A stretch of DNA of 64,000 nt from Herbaspirillum sp. alder98 (lineage in GTDB: Bacteria; Pseudomonadota; Gammaproteobacteria; Burkholderiales; Burkholderiaceae_D): assembly GCF_020179755.1 (NCBI RefSeq), contig NZ_JAIUCY010000008.1, positions 124,001 through 188,000 of the forward strand. Direction: 5' to 3'. Made by a program: the position numbers and the translations under genes. Shown here piece after piece: positions 27,055-35,081 of the stretch. Each line of letters starts with the position of its first letter. Positions within the stretch are counted from its first letter, which is position 1. The notes under the pieces were generated by a model, which worked only from the letters and a program-made list of their open reading frames with translations, searched no databases and was not told the DNA's origin.

Positions 27055-29628
27055 TTACGCCGTCTCCGCTACCACCGCGATCTCAAGCAATTTCTTTTCG
27101 GCCTGGGTCGCCGGCCGGATCTGGCCGCGTTCTTCCACGAAGCGGATATTGCCATCGGCTGCGCGGCTGTTGACGAAGTGGCGGAAGCGCTTGCGCGTCT
27201 CGGGGTCGGTCACGGCCTTCTTCCATTCGCATTCATAGGTGTCGACCACCTCCTGCATCTCGGCTTCGAGTTCGGCGGCCAGGCCCAGCTTGTCATCGAT
27301 CACCACGCTCTTGAGGTAGTCGATGCCGCCTTCCAGGTTTTCGCGCCAGGTGCTGGTGCGTTGCAGGCGGTCGGCAGTGCGTACGTAGAACATCAGGAAA
27401 CGATCGACGTAGCGGGTCAGGGTGGCTTCGTCCAGGTCCGACGCGATCAGTTCGGCGTGGCGCGGCTTCATGCCGCCGTTGCCGCACACGTACAGGTTCC
27501 AGCCCTTTTCGGTGGCGATGATGCCGACATCCTTGCCCTGCGCCTCGGCGCACTCGCGGGTGCATCCCGAGACGCCGAACTTGATCTTGTGCGGCGAGCG
27601 TAAGCCTTTGTAGCGGTTCTCCAGGCGCACTGCGAAGCCGACGCTGTCGCCCACGCCGTAGCGGCACCAGGTCGAGCCCACGCACGACTTCACGGTGCGC
27701 AACGACTTGCCGTAGGCGTGGCCGGTCTCGAAGCCGGCGGCGATCAGTTCTTCCCAGATGTCGGGCAACTGGTCTACCCGGGCGCCGAACAGGTCGACCC
27801 GCTGGCCACCGGTGATCTTGGTGTACAGGCCGTATTTCTTGGCGATGCTGCCGACCGCGATCAAGCCGTCCGGCGTGACTTCGCCACCGGCCATGCGTGG
27901 CACGACCGAATACGTGCCGTCCTTCTGGATATTGCCCAGGAAGTAGTCATTGCTGTCCTGCAGGCTGGCGTGTTCCTTCTTGAGCACGAAGTCGTTCCAG
28001 CACGATGCCAGCACATTGGCCGCCAGCGGCTTGCAGATGTCGCAGCCCAGGCCGTGGCCGTGCTTGTGCAGCAGCTCGTCGAAGCTCCTGATCTTGCCCA
28101 CCCGCACCAGGTGATAGATCTCCTGGCGCGAAAACGGGAAGTGCTCGCACACATGGTTGTTCACGGCCAGGCCTTGCTTCTTCATCTCGGCCTTCATGAC
28201 CTGCGTCACCAGCGGCACGCAGCCGCCGCAGGCAGTGCCGGCCTTGGTGCAGGCCTTGAGCTCGCCGACACTGCACACGCCACTGGCCACTGCCGCACAC
28301 AACTGGCCCTTCGAGACGTTGTTGCACGAGCAGATCTGCGCCGAATCTGGCAGGGCGTCCACCCCCAGGCCTGGTTTCGCCTTGCCATCCGATTGCGGCA
28401 GGATCAGGAACTCCGGCGACTCCGGCAATTCGATCCGGTTCAGCATCATCTGCAGCAGCGTGCCGTATTCGGCGGCGTCGCCCACCATCACCGCGCCCAG
28501 CAGATGCTTGCCCGATTCCGACACCACGATCTTCTTGTAGATCTGGCGGCGCTCGTCGGTGAACTGGAACGAGCGGCTACCAGCTTCCTTGCCGTGGGCG
28601 TCGCCGATGCTGGCCACGTCCACGCCCATCAGCTTGAGCTTGGTGCTCATGTCGGCGCCATTGAACTGCAGCACCTCGGCCGCTTGGTCAAGATGCGACA
28701 GCAGGTGGCGCGCGGCAGTGCGCGCCATATCGTAGCCGGGCGCTACCAGGCCGAAGATGCGGCCATTCCACAAGGCGCATTCGCCGATGGCGTAGACACG
28801 CGCATCCGAGGTCAGGCAGCTGTTGTCGATGCTGATGCCGCCGCGTTCGCCGACCACCAGGCCGGCATCGCGGGCCAGTTCGTCGCGTGGGCGGATGCCG
28901 GCCGAGAACACGATCATGTCGGTCTCGAGATGGCTACCATCCTCGAAGTTCATGCGGTGCGTGTGATGCTGGCCGTCGACGATTTCCAGCGTGTTCTTCT
29001 GGGTGTGGGCGGTCACGCCCAGGTCGGCGATCTTCTGGCGCAGGATGCGGCCGCCGTGTTCGTCGATCTGCACCGCCATCAATCGCTGGGCGAACTCGAC
29101 CACGTGGGTCGTCAGGTTCATGTCGCGCAAGGCCTTGGCGCATTCGAGCCCCAGCAGACCGCCGCCGATCACCACGCCGCTGGTTGAGCGCTGGCCGCAT
29201 TCGAGCATGGCTTCCAGGTCTTCGATGGTGCGATAGACGAAGCAATCGCGGCGCTGGTTACCGGCGACGGTCGGCACAAAAGGGGAAGAGCCCGTGGCCA
29301 GCACCAGCCGGTCGTAGGACAGGATCTGCTCGACGCCATCGACATTGACGGTGACGGTGCGCGCCACGCAATCGATGCGTTGCGCCTTGGCGTTCAGCTT
29401 GAGATCGAACTGGACCGGGCTGCGGCCGCTGTCGAAGAAGCCGGGGGCCACCAGCGACAATTCGGCGGCGCTCTTGCCGGCGAAGAATTCGGACAGGTGC
29501 ACCCGGTCATAGGCCGGTCGCGGTTCTTCGCACAGGATAGTGACCTTGAGGTCGGGGGCGCCGCTTTCTGCCAGGCATTCCAGGAATTTATGGCCGACCA
29601 TACCGTGGCCGATGACGATGATGTTCAT
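27055..29628 (-). CDS. nirB: Nitrite reductase (NADH) large subunit NirB
   Basis: 857 residues. Six-electron reduction of nitrite to ammonium. Order of domains: FAD (MNIIVIGHGMVGHKFLE), NAD (VVIGGGLLGLECAKAL), BFD-like [2Fe-2S] (CSCNNVSKGQLC ... CGGC), then the sirohaem/[4Fe-4S] reductase half with ligands in CVGSTWC and CTREC. Length matches NirB. Nitrite made by NasA is thus used within the same operon. The gap to nirD (90 bases) shows no clear terminator. Confidence 0.96.
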   Translation of the reverse strand: MNIIVIGHGMVGHKFLECLAESGAPDLKVTILCEEPRPAYDRVHLSEFFAGKSAAELSLVAPGFFDSGRSPVQFDLKLNAKAQRIDCVARTVTVNVDGVEQILSYDRLVLATGSSPFVPTVAGNQRRDCFVYRTIEDLEAMLECGQRSTSGVVIGGGLLGLECAKALRDMNLTTHVVEFAQRLMAVQIDEHGGRILRQKIADLGVTAHTQKNTLEIVDGQHHTHRMNFEDGSHLETDMIVFSAGIRPRDELARDAGLVVGERGGISIDNSCLTSDARVYAIGECALWNGRIFGLVAPGYDMARTAARHLLSHLDQAAEVLQFNGADMSTKLKLMGVDVASIGDAHGKEAGSRSFQFTDERRQIYKKIVVSESGKHLLGAVMVGDAAEYGTLLQMMLNRIELPESPEFLILPQSDGKAKPGLGVDALPDSAQICSCNNVSKGQLCAAVASGVCSVGELKACTKAGTACGGCVPLVTQVMKAEMKKQGLAVNNHVCEHFPFSRQEIYHLVRVGKIRSFDELLHKHGHGLGCDICKPLAANVLASCWNDFVLKKEHASLQDSNDYFLGNIQKDGTYSVVPRMAGGEVTPDGLIAVGSIAKKYGLYTKITGGQRVDLFGARVDQLPDIWEELIAAGFETGHAYGKSLRTVKSCVGSTWCRYGVGDSVGFAVRLENRYKGLRSPHKIKFGVSGCTRECAEAQGKDVGIIATEKGWNLYVCGNGGMKPRHAELIASDLDEATLTRYVDRFLMFYVRTADRLQRTSTWRENLEGGIDYLKSVVIDDKLGLAAELEAEMQEVVDTYECEWKKAVTDPETRKRFRHFVNSRAADGNIRFVEERGQIRPATQAEKKLLEIAVVAETA

Positions 29629-29639
29629 GGGAATCCTCC

Positions 29640-30947
29640 TCAGGCAGTAACTTTGTTATCGATGGCGACCGGCTCGTCGTTCTTGTCGGACGTGGTAAAG
29701 CGAACCGCGACGGCGCACAGTGCCGACACCGTCACCAGCACGCCCAGCGCCGACAGGGTTTGCTGGGTATTGCCGATGCCTTTCATCAGGAACCCCGCCA
29801 GCACCGCGCCGACATTGCCACCCGCGCCGATGATGCCGGCCACGCCGCCCAGCGCGCGGCGATCGATAAAGGGCACCAGCGCGTAGGTGGCGCCGCAGGC
29901 CATGTGGGTGAACATGCCGAAGCACAGCATGGCCACGACGGCGCCTGTGACGCTGCCGGCGTGCGCAAACCACAGCAGGCCCAGGCCTTCGCCGATCATC
30001 AATACGAATAGCAGGTGGGCCCGACGGTTGAGGCCGCCGGCCAGCGCCACGCGGTCAGAGATGTAGCCGCCCAGCGCGCGGGCAAACAGTGCCAGCAGAC
30101 CGAAGCTGGCGGCAGCGATGCCGGCCGAGGCCAGCGACAGCTGGAAGTGCTCGACGTAGTAGATGGCGGCAATGTTATGGATGAAGATCTCGACCCCGAA
30201 GCAGGCGCCGTAGGTGATGAACAGCATCCAGACCCGATAGTTGGCGGCGGCCGCACGGAAACTGGCCCAGCCACCTTTCTTGGCATTGTCGATCGACACC
30301 CCGGCGGCGCGCAGCGCATCGTAGTTGCCTTCAGGGCAATCCTGGGTGAAGCGCCAGTACAGCGCGGCCATGATCAGCATCAATACGCCCGGCACCAGCA
30401 GCGCGACGCGCCAGCCCCAGCCATGCGATACGCCCAGCATCAGCAGCGCCGCCACCAGCAGCGGCATCACCGCTTGCGCCACGCCGCCGCCGGCGTTGCC
30501 CCAGCCGGCCGTGGCGGCATTGGCGGTGCCGACCACGTTGGGCGCGAACATCACCGAGGTGTGATATTGCGTGATCACGAAACTGGCACCGACCGCGCCA
30601 ATCAGCAGGCGGAAGAACAGGAAGCTCTCGTAGCTTTGCGCGAACGCCACGCCGATGACCGGCAGCGCACCGACCAGCAGCAAGCCGGTGTAGGCGCGGC
30701 GCGGGCCGAAGCGGTCGCACATCGGGCCGATGATCAGGCGCACCAGGATGGTGACCGCCACTGCCGCAATATTGATATTGGCGATCTGTCCGACATCGAG
30801 GCCGAATTCGCCCTTGATCAGCGGCATCAGCGGGGCGCAGGCAAACCAGGCGAAGAAGCAGACGAAGAACGCCAGCCAGGTCAGATGGAAGGCGCGCATC
30901 TGGGGTGTGCCCAGGGAAAACAGTGCGATACGGGTGGCTTTGCTCAT
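29640..30947 (-). CDS. MFS nitrate/nitrite transporter (NarK/NasA family)
   Basis: 435 residues, about 12 membrane segments. The nitrate/nitrite porter signatures GWGNAGGGVAQAVMP (TM5) and GVAGIIGAGGNVGAVLAGF (TM11) are both present, as is a substrate-binding Arg in TM2 (VRLIIGPMCDRFGPRR). It imports nitrate for the assimilatory enzymes encoded 12 bases downstream and is the first gene of the operon. AAGGAAACGAA precedes the ATG. This start lies just after the leader terminator at 30962-31014. Confidence 0.93.
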   Translation of the reverse strand: MSKATRIALFSLGTPQMRAFHLTWLAFFVCFFAWFACAPLMPLIKGEFGLDVGQIANINIAAVAVTILVRLIIGPMCDRFGPRRAYTGLLLVGALPVIGVAFAQSYESFLFFRLLIGAVGASFVITQYHTSVMFAPNVVGTANAATAGWGNAGGGVAQAVMPLLVAALLMLGVSHGWGWRVALLVPGVLMLIMAALYWRFTQDCPEGNYDALRAAGVSIDNAKKGGWASFRAAAANYRVWMLFITYGACFGVEIFIHNIAAIYYVEHFQLSLASAGIAAASFGLLALFARALGGYISDRVALAGGLNRRAHLLFVLMIGEGLGLLWFAHAGSVTGAVVAMLCFGMFTHMACGATYALVPFIDRRALGGVAGIIGAGGNVGAVLAGFLMKGIGNTQQTLSALGVLVTVSALCAVAVRFTTSDKNDEPVAIDNKVTA

Positions 30948-30961
30948 TTCGTTTCCTTAAA

Positions 30962-31014
30962 AGCAAAATGGCGTCCGCTCGAGTCCGGGTTACCCCGGTC
31001 AAGCGGACGCCATT
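30962..31014 (-). terminator. Leader terminator of the nitrate assimilation operon
   Basis: 13-bp perfect stem AATGGCGTCCGCT / AGCGGACGCCATT (30967-30979 with 31002-31014) with an inner CCGGG-GTAA-CCCGG hairpin, followed on the minus strand by TTTTGCTTTT. It ends about 15 bases before the transporter ATG, inside the operon leader. It should stop transcription unless its 5' arm is held by the alternative hairpin P2. Confidence 0.85.
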
Positions 31015-31079
31015 GTCCTTGTGCGCTGCTGATCCATCGTTAGATCGGCATCAAAAATTGGTTGGATCGCCTTTGATCC
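31001..31079 (-). promoter_or_regulatory. Candidate ANTAR-binding antitermination element (P1 and P2 hairpins)
   Basis: On the minus strand, P1 is GGATC-[AAAGGC]-GATCC (31079 to 31064). P2 is CAAGGAC-[AATGGC]-GTCC, with a further TTG after a GC bulge (31021 to about 30999). Both have hexanucleotide loops with A at position 1 and G at position 4, the hallmark of RNA sites bound by ANTAR proteins such as NasR. The P2 loop and 3' arm are part of the 5' arm of the terminator, so the two folds exclude each other. The linker is about 43 nt, longer than I would expect. No ANTAR gene is in the window. Confidence 0.75.
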
Positions 31080-31091
31080 TGCGACAGGTCA

Positions 31092-31107
31092 TGCAAAGGC
31101 CGTGCCA
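31092..31107 (-). promoter_or_regulatory. Sigma-54 promoter of the nitrate assimilation operon
   Basis: TGGCACG-GCCT-TTGCA on the minus strand matches the sigma-54 consensus (TGGCACG-N4-TTGCW) at every fixed position, with correct GG-N10-GC spacing. Transcription should start near 31081, immediately before the P1 hairpin. It implies control by NtrC under nitrogen limitation. Confidence 0.9.
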
Positions 31108-31226
31108 GCAACGTGGTTTTGGCGCTGCGACGGGCGTTACAGAGGGAAAGAGACTAAGGCTGGATGCCCATGGGAAAGGGCATTGAGGATGGATATATCA
31201 CTTCATGATGATTTTGGGTGCGGGCC

Positions 31227-31243
31227 TGCGCGCAAATGGTGCG
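31227..31243 (-). promoter_or_regulatory. Candidate NtrC enhancer site
   Basis: TGCGCGCAAATGGTGCG matches the NtrC consensus (GCAC-N7-GTGC type, for example TGCACCAACATGGTGC) with one perfect half, TGGTGC, and one degenerate half. It is about 150 bases upstream of the predicted sigma-54 start, a normal distance for NtrC. Confidence 0.5.
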
Positions 31244-31288
31244 GTGCGTCGCCCAATTGCAGCGCGTGCCGGCGATTGGGCCGCTCGA

Positions 31289-31606
31289 TCAGCGCGGCTG
31301 GAAGGCAATCACGCCCATGCCGGCCAGCGCCAGTCCTGCCCCAGCCACATCCCATGCGCTCGGGCGTATGCCGTCGACCAGCCACAACCAGGCCAGCGCC
31401 ATCGCAATATAGACGCCGCCATAAGCCGCATAGACCCGGCCCGAGGCGGCTTCGTGCAAGCTCAGCAGCCAGGCGAAGGCGGCCAGGCTGACAGTAGCCG
31501 GCACCAGCAGCCAGGCGCTGCGGTCTTGCCTGAGCCACAGCCACGGCAAGTAACAGCCGATCAGCTCGGCCAGGGCCGTCAACATATAAAACCCAAGTGT
31601 CTTCAT
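31289..31606 (-). CDS. ynfA: YnfA family (UPF0060) membrane protein
   Basis: 105 residues, four hydrophobic segments. N-terminus [40 protein letters not shown] and the C-terminal [15 protein letters not shown] match the YnfA/UPF0060 family, which resembles small multidrug resistance transporters. The role is not settled. It lies four bases after mgtC, probably in one operon, and ends before the nitrate regulatory region. Confidence 0.9.
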   Translation of the reverse strand: MKTLGFYMLTALAELIGCYLPWLWLRQDRSAWLLVPATVSLAAFAWLLSLHEAASGRVYAAYGGVYIAMALAWLWLVDGIRPSAWDVAGAGLALAGMGVIAFQPR

Positions 31607-31610
31607 GGGT

Positions 31611-32102
31611 TCAATCCTCTTCGCGCGCCGCGATGCGTTCACGTTCTTCGTGGGTCTTGCCCAGCCAGCGGTGCTGCAGCATGTGTTCGATCCGACGACC
31701 GACTGTAAACAACAACAGGATCAGTCCGGTTGCCATCAGCGCCACCTTCCACCACCCCACGCCGCACACGATGCCCACGGCAGCCGTGACCCAGATCGAC
31801 GCGGCCGTGGTCAGGCCGCGTACTTTTTCCGACGCACGCTCATGCACGATCACCCCGGCGCCCAGGAAGCCGATGCCGGTAATGACGCCCTGGATGGCGC
31901 GACTGACCGCATCGCGGTGATCGCCATCGGAGTCCATGACGAAATTCATGCTGGCCATGGTGACCAGTGCCGCACCCAGCGCCACCAGTCCGAGCGTCTT
32001 CATACCGGTGGGCTTGCCGCGCAGGTTGCGATCAATCCCGATGACGCAACCGATGGTCATAGCGATGAGAAGTCGCAGAAAGATTTCTAAATGATCGGTC
32101 AT
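31611..32102 (-). CDS. MgtC/SapB family membrane protein
   Basis: 163 residues. Membrane segments with family motifs [39 protein letters not shown] and [15 protein letters not shown]. MgtC proteins modulate Mg2+-limited growth and ATP synthase in some pathogens; the general family role is unclear. The C-terminal soluble domain of longer MgtC proteins is absent, making it closer to the short SapB/YhiD type. The upstream 330 bases contain no recognisable Mg2+-responsive leader. Confidence 0.88.
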   Translation of the reverse strand: MTDHLEIFLRLLIAMTIGCVIGIDRNLRGKPTGMKTLGLVALGAALVTMASMNFVMDSDGDHRDAVSRAIQGVITGIGFLGAGVIVHERASEKVRGLTTAASIWVTAAVGIVCGVGWWKVALMATGLILLLFTVGRRIEHMLQHRWLGKTHEERERIAAREED

Positions 32103-32435
32103 TAAGGGGTCTGTTCTGGTTTTTGAAATGTCGATTGAGGAGGTAACGTGGAATGCACCCGGTTAAGGCGTGAGCGCCATAGTGCATTGATCCGATCCTC
32201 AGCTCAAGAGGTGAAGGAAAAATGTTTTTTTATTATCAAATCGGATTACGTAAATAGGTGGTTTATTGATTTAGTTGGAATTAGTAATCGCTTGGTCTGA
32301 CAGCGCATTGCTGATTTTAATTGTTGCTGCGAATTGATGTCTTTTTATACTTTTTTCCGCCAGGCGTGTTTTCTACACTCTTAGTGAAATCGGGCTCGAT
32401 TTCGACATCAACCTCAGGTTACTCAGGAGTTTGTC
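32103..32435. promoter_or_regulatory. AT-rich divergent region before the first GH16 gene, with palindrome
   Basis: Much more AT-rich than the surroundings (e.g. a run of eight Ts near 32225). TACACT (32374-32379) may be a -10 box. Immediately after it is a perfect 7-bp inverted repeat GAAATCG-GGCT-CGATTTC (32386-32403), 33 bases before the ATG. The same palindrome with a different 4-base centre stands 30 bases before the second GH16 gene, so it is a likely operator or 5' leader hairpin. Confidence 0.55.
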
Positions 32436-33473
32436 ATGAAACGCAAAGTCGCAGCTGGACTGCTGTTATCCCTTTCGGTGCAGGTGCAGGCGGGGGCCAA
32501 TTACGCCGAGCTTCCGGCCCGGGTTCCTGCCAATAACGTCATTCTTTACATTCCCTGGGAGACTCCCCAGGCGACCTGCCAGCCAGTCGTCAAGTGGACC
32601 AGCGACAAGCCGCGCGTATTTAGCGCATCCATGCGTAATACCTTCGTCGAGAATTTCAATACCATGCCAGCCCTGGCCAACGGCGATGGCACCGCCGGAA
32701 AATGGGCGCCCCATCTCGATGGCGGTTTTTCCAATGGCAAGTTCACCGGCTACGACTGGGAAGTCAAGCGCTACCAGCCATCGGCGCCCGAGCAGCATAT
32801 CTACACCGACCCTAACTTCAAGGGCTCCGGCACTACGGTGCTCAACCTGAACCCTTTCAGCATCAGCGATAGCGTCCTCACCATCACGGCTGACCGCACG
32901 CCACCGGCGTTGATGCCTGCTGTGTGGAATCACGCCTATACGTCGGGCCTGTTGTCCACGCACGAGATGTTTGCGCAGACTTACGGCTATTTCGAAATGA
33001 GCGCGCAGGTGCCGAGTTCGCCCTCGTTGCTGCCGGCATTCTGGATGTTGCCGATCGATCGCAGTTGGCCTCCCGAGATCGACATCATGGAAGCGCCGGC
33101 GCATATGCCCAACGTCATCAGCACCGCGGCACACTGGGTAAATCCTGCCACCGCAGCCGGGACCTCTTCCGGCTGCAAGATTCCTTCGCCGGGTTTTGCC
33201 GCTGGTTTCCACAGTTATGGCGTGCTGTGGTTGCCGGACCGGATAGTCTATTACTACGACCGCCTTGCGATTGGGCAGATTGCCACCAAGCCTGGAATGG
33301 ACAAGCCGTTCTACATGATGATCAACATGGCCGTGGGCGGAAACTGGCAAGGCTTTGCCGATGACACCACTCCGTTCCCGCAACGCATGCTGGTGGATTG
33401 GGTCGCCGCCTACAGCACCACGGGACCATCGGGATGCGCCAAGGATGCGCGGGGTGTGCTGTTGTGCAAATGA
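32436..33473 (+). CDS. Secreted glycoside hydrolase family 16 protein (copy 1)
   Basis: 345 residues with signal peptide (MKRKVAAGLLLSLSVQVQAG). The GH16 active-site motif E-I-D-I-M-E is at 214-219: E214 the nucleophile, E219 the acid/base. Surrounding WPPEIDIMEAP, SYGVLWLPDRIVYYYD and MMINMAVGGNW also fit family 16 endoglucanases such as licheninases and bacterial exopolysaccharide depolymerases. The substrate cannot be assigned; a beta-glucan or the cell's own exopolysaccharide is likely. AGGAG lies six bases before the ATG. A close paralogue follows. Confidence 0.88.
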   Translation: MKRKVAAGLLLSLSVQVQAGANYAELPARVPANNVILYIPWETPQATCQPVVKWTSDKPRVFSASMRNTFVENFNTMPALANGDGTAGKWAPHLDGGFSNGKFTGYDWEVKRYQPSAPEQHIYTDPNFKGSGTTVLNLNPFSISDSVLTITADRTPPALMPAVWNHAYTSGLLSTHEMFAQTYGYFEMSAQVPSSPSLLPAFWMLPIDRSWPPEIDIMEAPAHMPNVISTAAHWVNPATAAGTSSGCKIPSPGFAAGFHSYGVLWLPDRIVYYYDRLAIGQIATKPGMDKPFYMMINMAVGGNWQGFADDTTPFPQRMLVDWVAAYSTTGPSGCAKDARGVLLCK

Positions 33474-33499
33474 TGGTGCGGCTGTAATTTTTCTGATCG

Positions 33500-33525
33500 G
33501 GGCCGGCTTTACGCTGGCCCTTTTT
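33500..33525 (+). terminator. Intrinsic terminator after GH16 copy 1
   Basis: Stem GGGCCGGC / GCTGGCCC (8 bp, one G-T) with a TTTAC loop, then TTTTT. It separates the two GH16 genes into independent transcription units. Confidence 0.88.
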
Positions 33526-33795
33526 GCGTGATGGACCGGCAAGCAAACCAGCGTCTCCATCAAGGAGGTAATTCAGCAGGCGCTGACAAGCAGTAGAAGA
33601 ACGCCTAACCGTTGTTCACAGTGAGGTCGCTTATTTCTTGCCAATTGCCTGTTTTTGGAGACATCAAGCAATTTGCGTCTGATGTCGTAGAACTTGTTAT
33701 CTGGTGCCTGCTCTGTTAGCGCAGTACGGATTTTTAACGTAGGCGCGGCGTTGTGTCGCGTCCTGTGCCCAGTACTTTTTTTTGACATATCTGGC

Positions 33796-33813
33796 GAAAT
33801 CGAGGGCGATTTC
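33796..33813 (+). promoter_or_regulatory. Palindrome upstream of GH16 copy 2
   Basis: GAAATCG-AGGG-CGATTTC, a perfect 7-bp inverted repeat, identical in both arms to the one before copy 1 (32386-32403) although the central four bases and the flanks differ. TTGACA (33782-33787) precedes it. Conservation of only the arms argues for a protein-binding site or RNA hairpin. Confidence 0.6.
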
Positions 33814-33842
33814 CTAAACGTCATTTTGCCCTGGAGATTGCC

Positions 33843-34880
33843 ATCAAACGCAAAGTCGCTGCAAGCGTGCTGTTATCCCTTTCCGTATCCGCACAGGCCG
33901 GCCCCGGTTACGCAGAGCCGCCTACTCGCGTTCCTTCCGAGAGTGTGGTCATGTATATCCCGTGGGAGACGCCACAACATCACTGCCAGGCAGTTGCTCC
34001 CTGGACCGTCGACAAGCCAAGAATCATGAGCAGGAGGATGCACACTACCTTTATCGAGAACTTCGATGAAATGCCGGCGCTGGCCAACGGCGATGGCGCT
34101 CCCGGCAAATGGGCGCCGCATCTTGACGGCGGCTATTCCAATGGCAAGTTCACCGGTTACGATTGGATGGTCAAACGCTATCAGCCGATGGGGAACGATC
34201 AGCAGATCTATACCGACTCCAATTTCAAGGGCTCAGGTGAAGAGGTGCTCAACCTGAATCCGTTCAGTGTCGATGGCAGCGTGCTTACCATCACAGGTGA
34301 TCGCACGCCACCCGCCCTGTTGCGCTCCGTATGGAATCAGGCATACACATCGGGCTTATTGTCATCGCATGAAATGTTTGCGCAGACTTATGGTTATTTT
34401 GAAATGAGTGCGAAAGTACCCAGTTCCCAGGCGTTGCTGCCGGCATTCTGGATGCTGCCGGTAGACCGTAGCTGGCCGCCCGAGATCGATATCCTGGAAG
34501 CACCTGGGCATATGCCTGACAAACTCACACGTGCAGTGCACTGGGTTAGTCCTGATACGTCAGCGCATGCGTCTTCCGGCTGCTATACGCCGACCCCTGC
34601 ATTCGCGGATGGCTTCCACACTTACGGAGTGCTGTGGCTGCCGGACCGTATCGTCTATTACTACGATCGTATGGTGGTGGCCCAGGTTGCTACCAAGCCT
34701 GGCATGGACAAACCGTTTTATCTGATGATCAACATGGCGGTGGGCGGCAGGTGGCAGGGCGCCGCGAACCAGAACACGCCATTGCCGCAGCGCATGCTGG
34801 TGGATTGGGTGGCGGTCTACAGCGTTGCTGGCCCCAAGGGCTGCCTCACTGATTGGCGCGGCGTGTTGTTGTGCAGATGA
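33843..34880 (+). CDS. Secreted glycoside hydrolase family 16 protein (copy 2), start codon ATC
   Basis: About 345 residues, colinear with copy 1, with the catalytic motif E-I-D-I-L-E at 214-219 when counted from the ATC. The signal peptide (IKRKVAASVLLSLSVSAQAG) aligns residue for residue with copy 1, and GGAG stands six bases upstream, but the initiator is ATC instead of ATG. The first accepted start, GTG at 33867, would remove the basic end of the signal peptide. No ATG is available upstream before the stop at 33783. Either a rare ATC initiation, a start-loss pseudogene or a sequencing error; the rest of the frame is intact. Confidence 0.75.
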   Translation: MKRKVAASVLLSLSVSAQAGPGYAEPPTRVPSESVVMYIPWETPQHHCQAVAPWTVDKPRIMSRRMHTTFIENFDEMPALANGDGAPGKWAPHLDGGYSNGKFTGYDWMVKRYQPMGNDQQIYTDSNFKGSGEEVLNLNPFSVDGSVLTITGDRTPPALLRSVWNQAYTSGLLSSHEMFAQTYGYFEMSAKVPSSQALLPAFWMLPVDRSWPPEIDILEAPGHMPDKLTRAVHWVSPDTSAHASSGCYTPTPAFADGFHTYGVLWLPDRIVYYYDRMVVAQVATKPGMDKPFYLMINMAVGGRWQGAANQNTPLPQRMLVDWVAVYSVAGPKGCLTDWRGVLLCR

Positions 34881-34950
34881 TATAGCCCGGATGAATGCCA
34901 GATGACAGGGCCGGCAATGCACCGACTTTTTTTATTGCGAACACGCGCGC

Positions 34951-34978
34951 AAAAAAGCCCCGCCATCAACGGCGGGGC
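34951..34978 (-). terminator. Intrinsic terminator for the Gly-rich protein gene
   Basis: Stem GCCCCGCC / GGCGGGGC with a 6-base loop, followed on the minus strand by TTTTTT. About 100 bases beyond the stop of the 111-residue gene. Confidence 0.88.
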
Positions 34979-35081
34979 AATCTGGCATGGCGGGAGATAG
35001 GAGGAGGCAACGCCATGCCGCTCAAGCACTTGCACAGCGGCGCATATTCGCTGCAATTTACCCACTGTCGTTCAATCCCTC

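Noticed and set aside
32103-32435. Mg2+-sensing leader for the mgtC gene
   Set aside because: No recognisable riboswitch-like structure or leader peptide was found in the upstream sequence.
32466-33563. 365-codon frame opposite GH16 copy 1
   Set aside because: Antisense to a gene with signal peptide and intact catalytic motif; arises in both paralogues as a composition effect.
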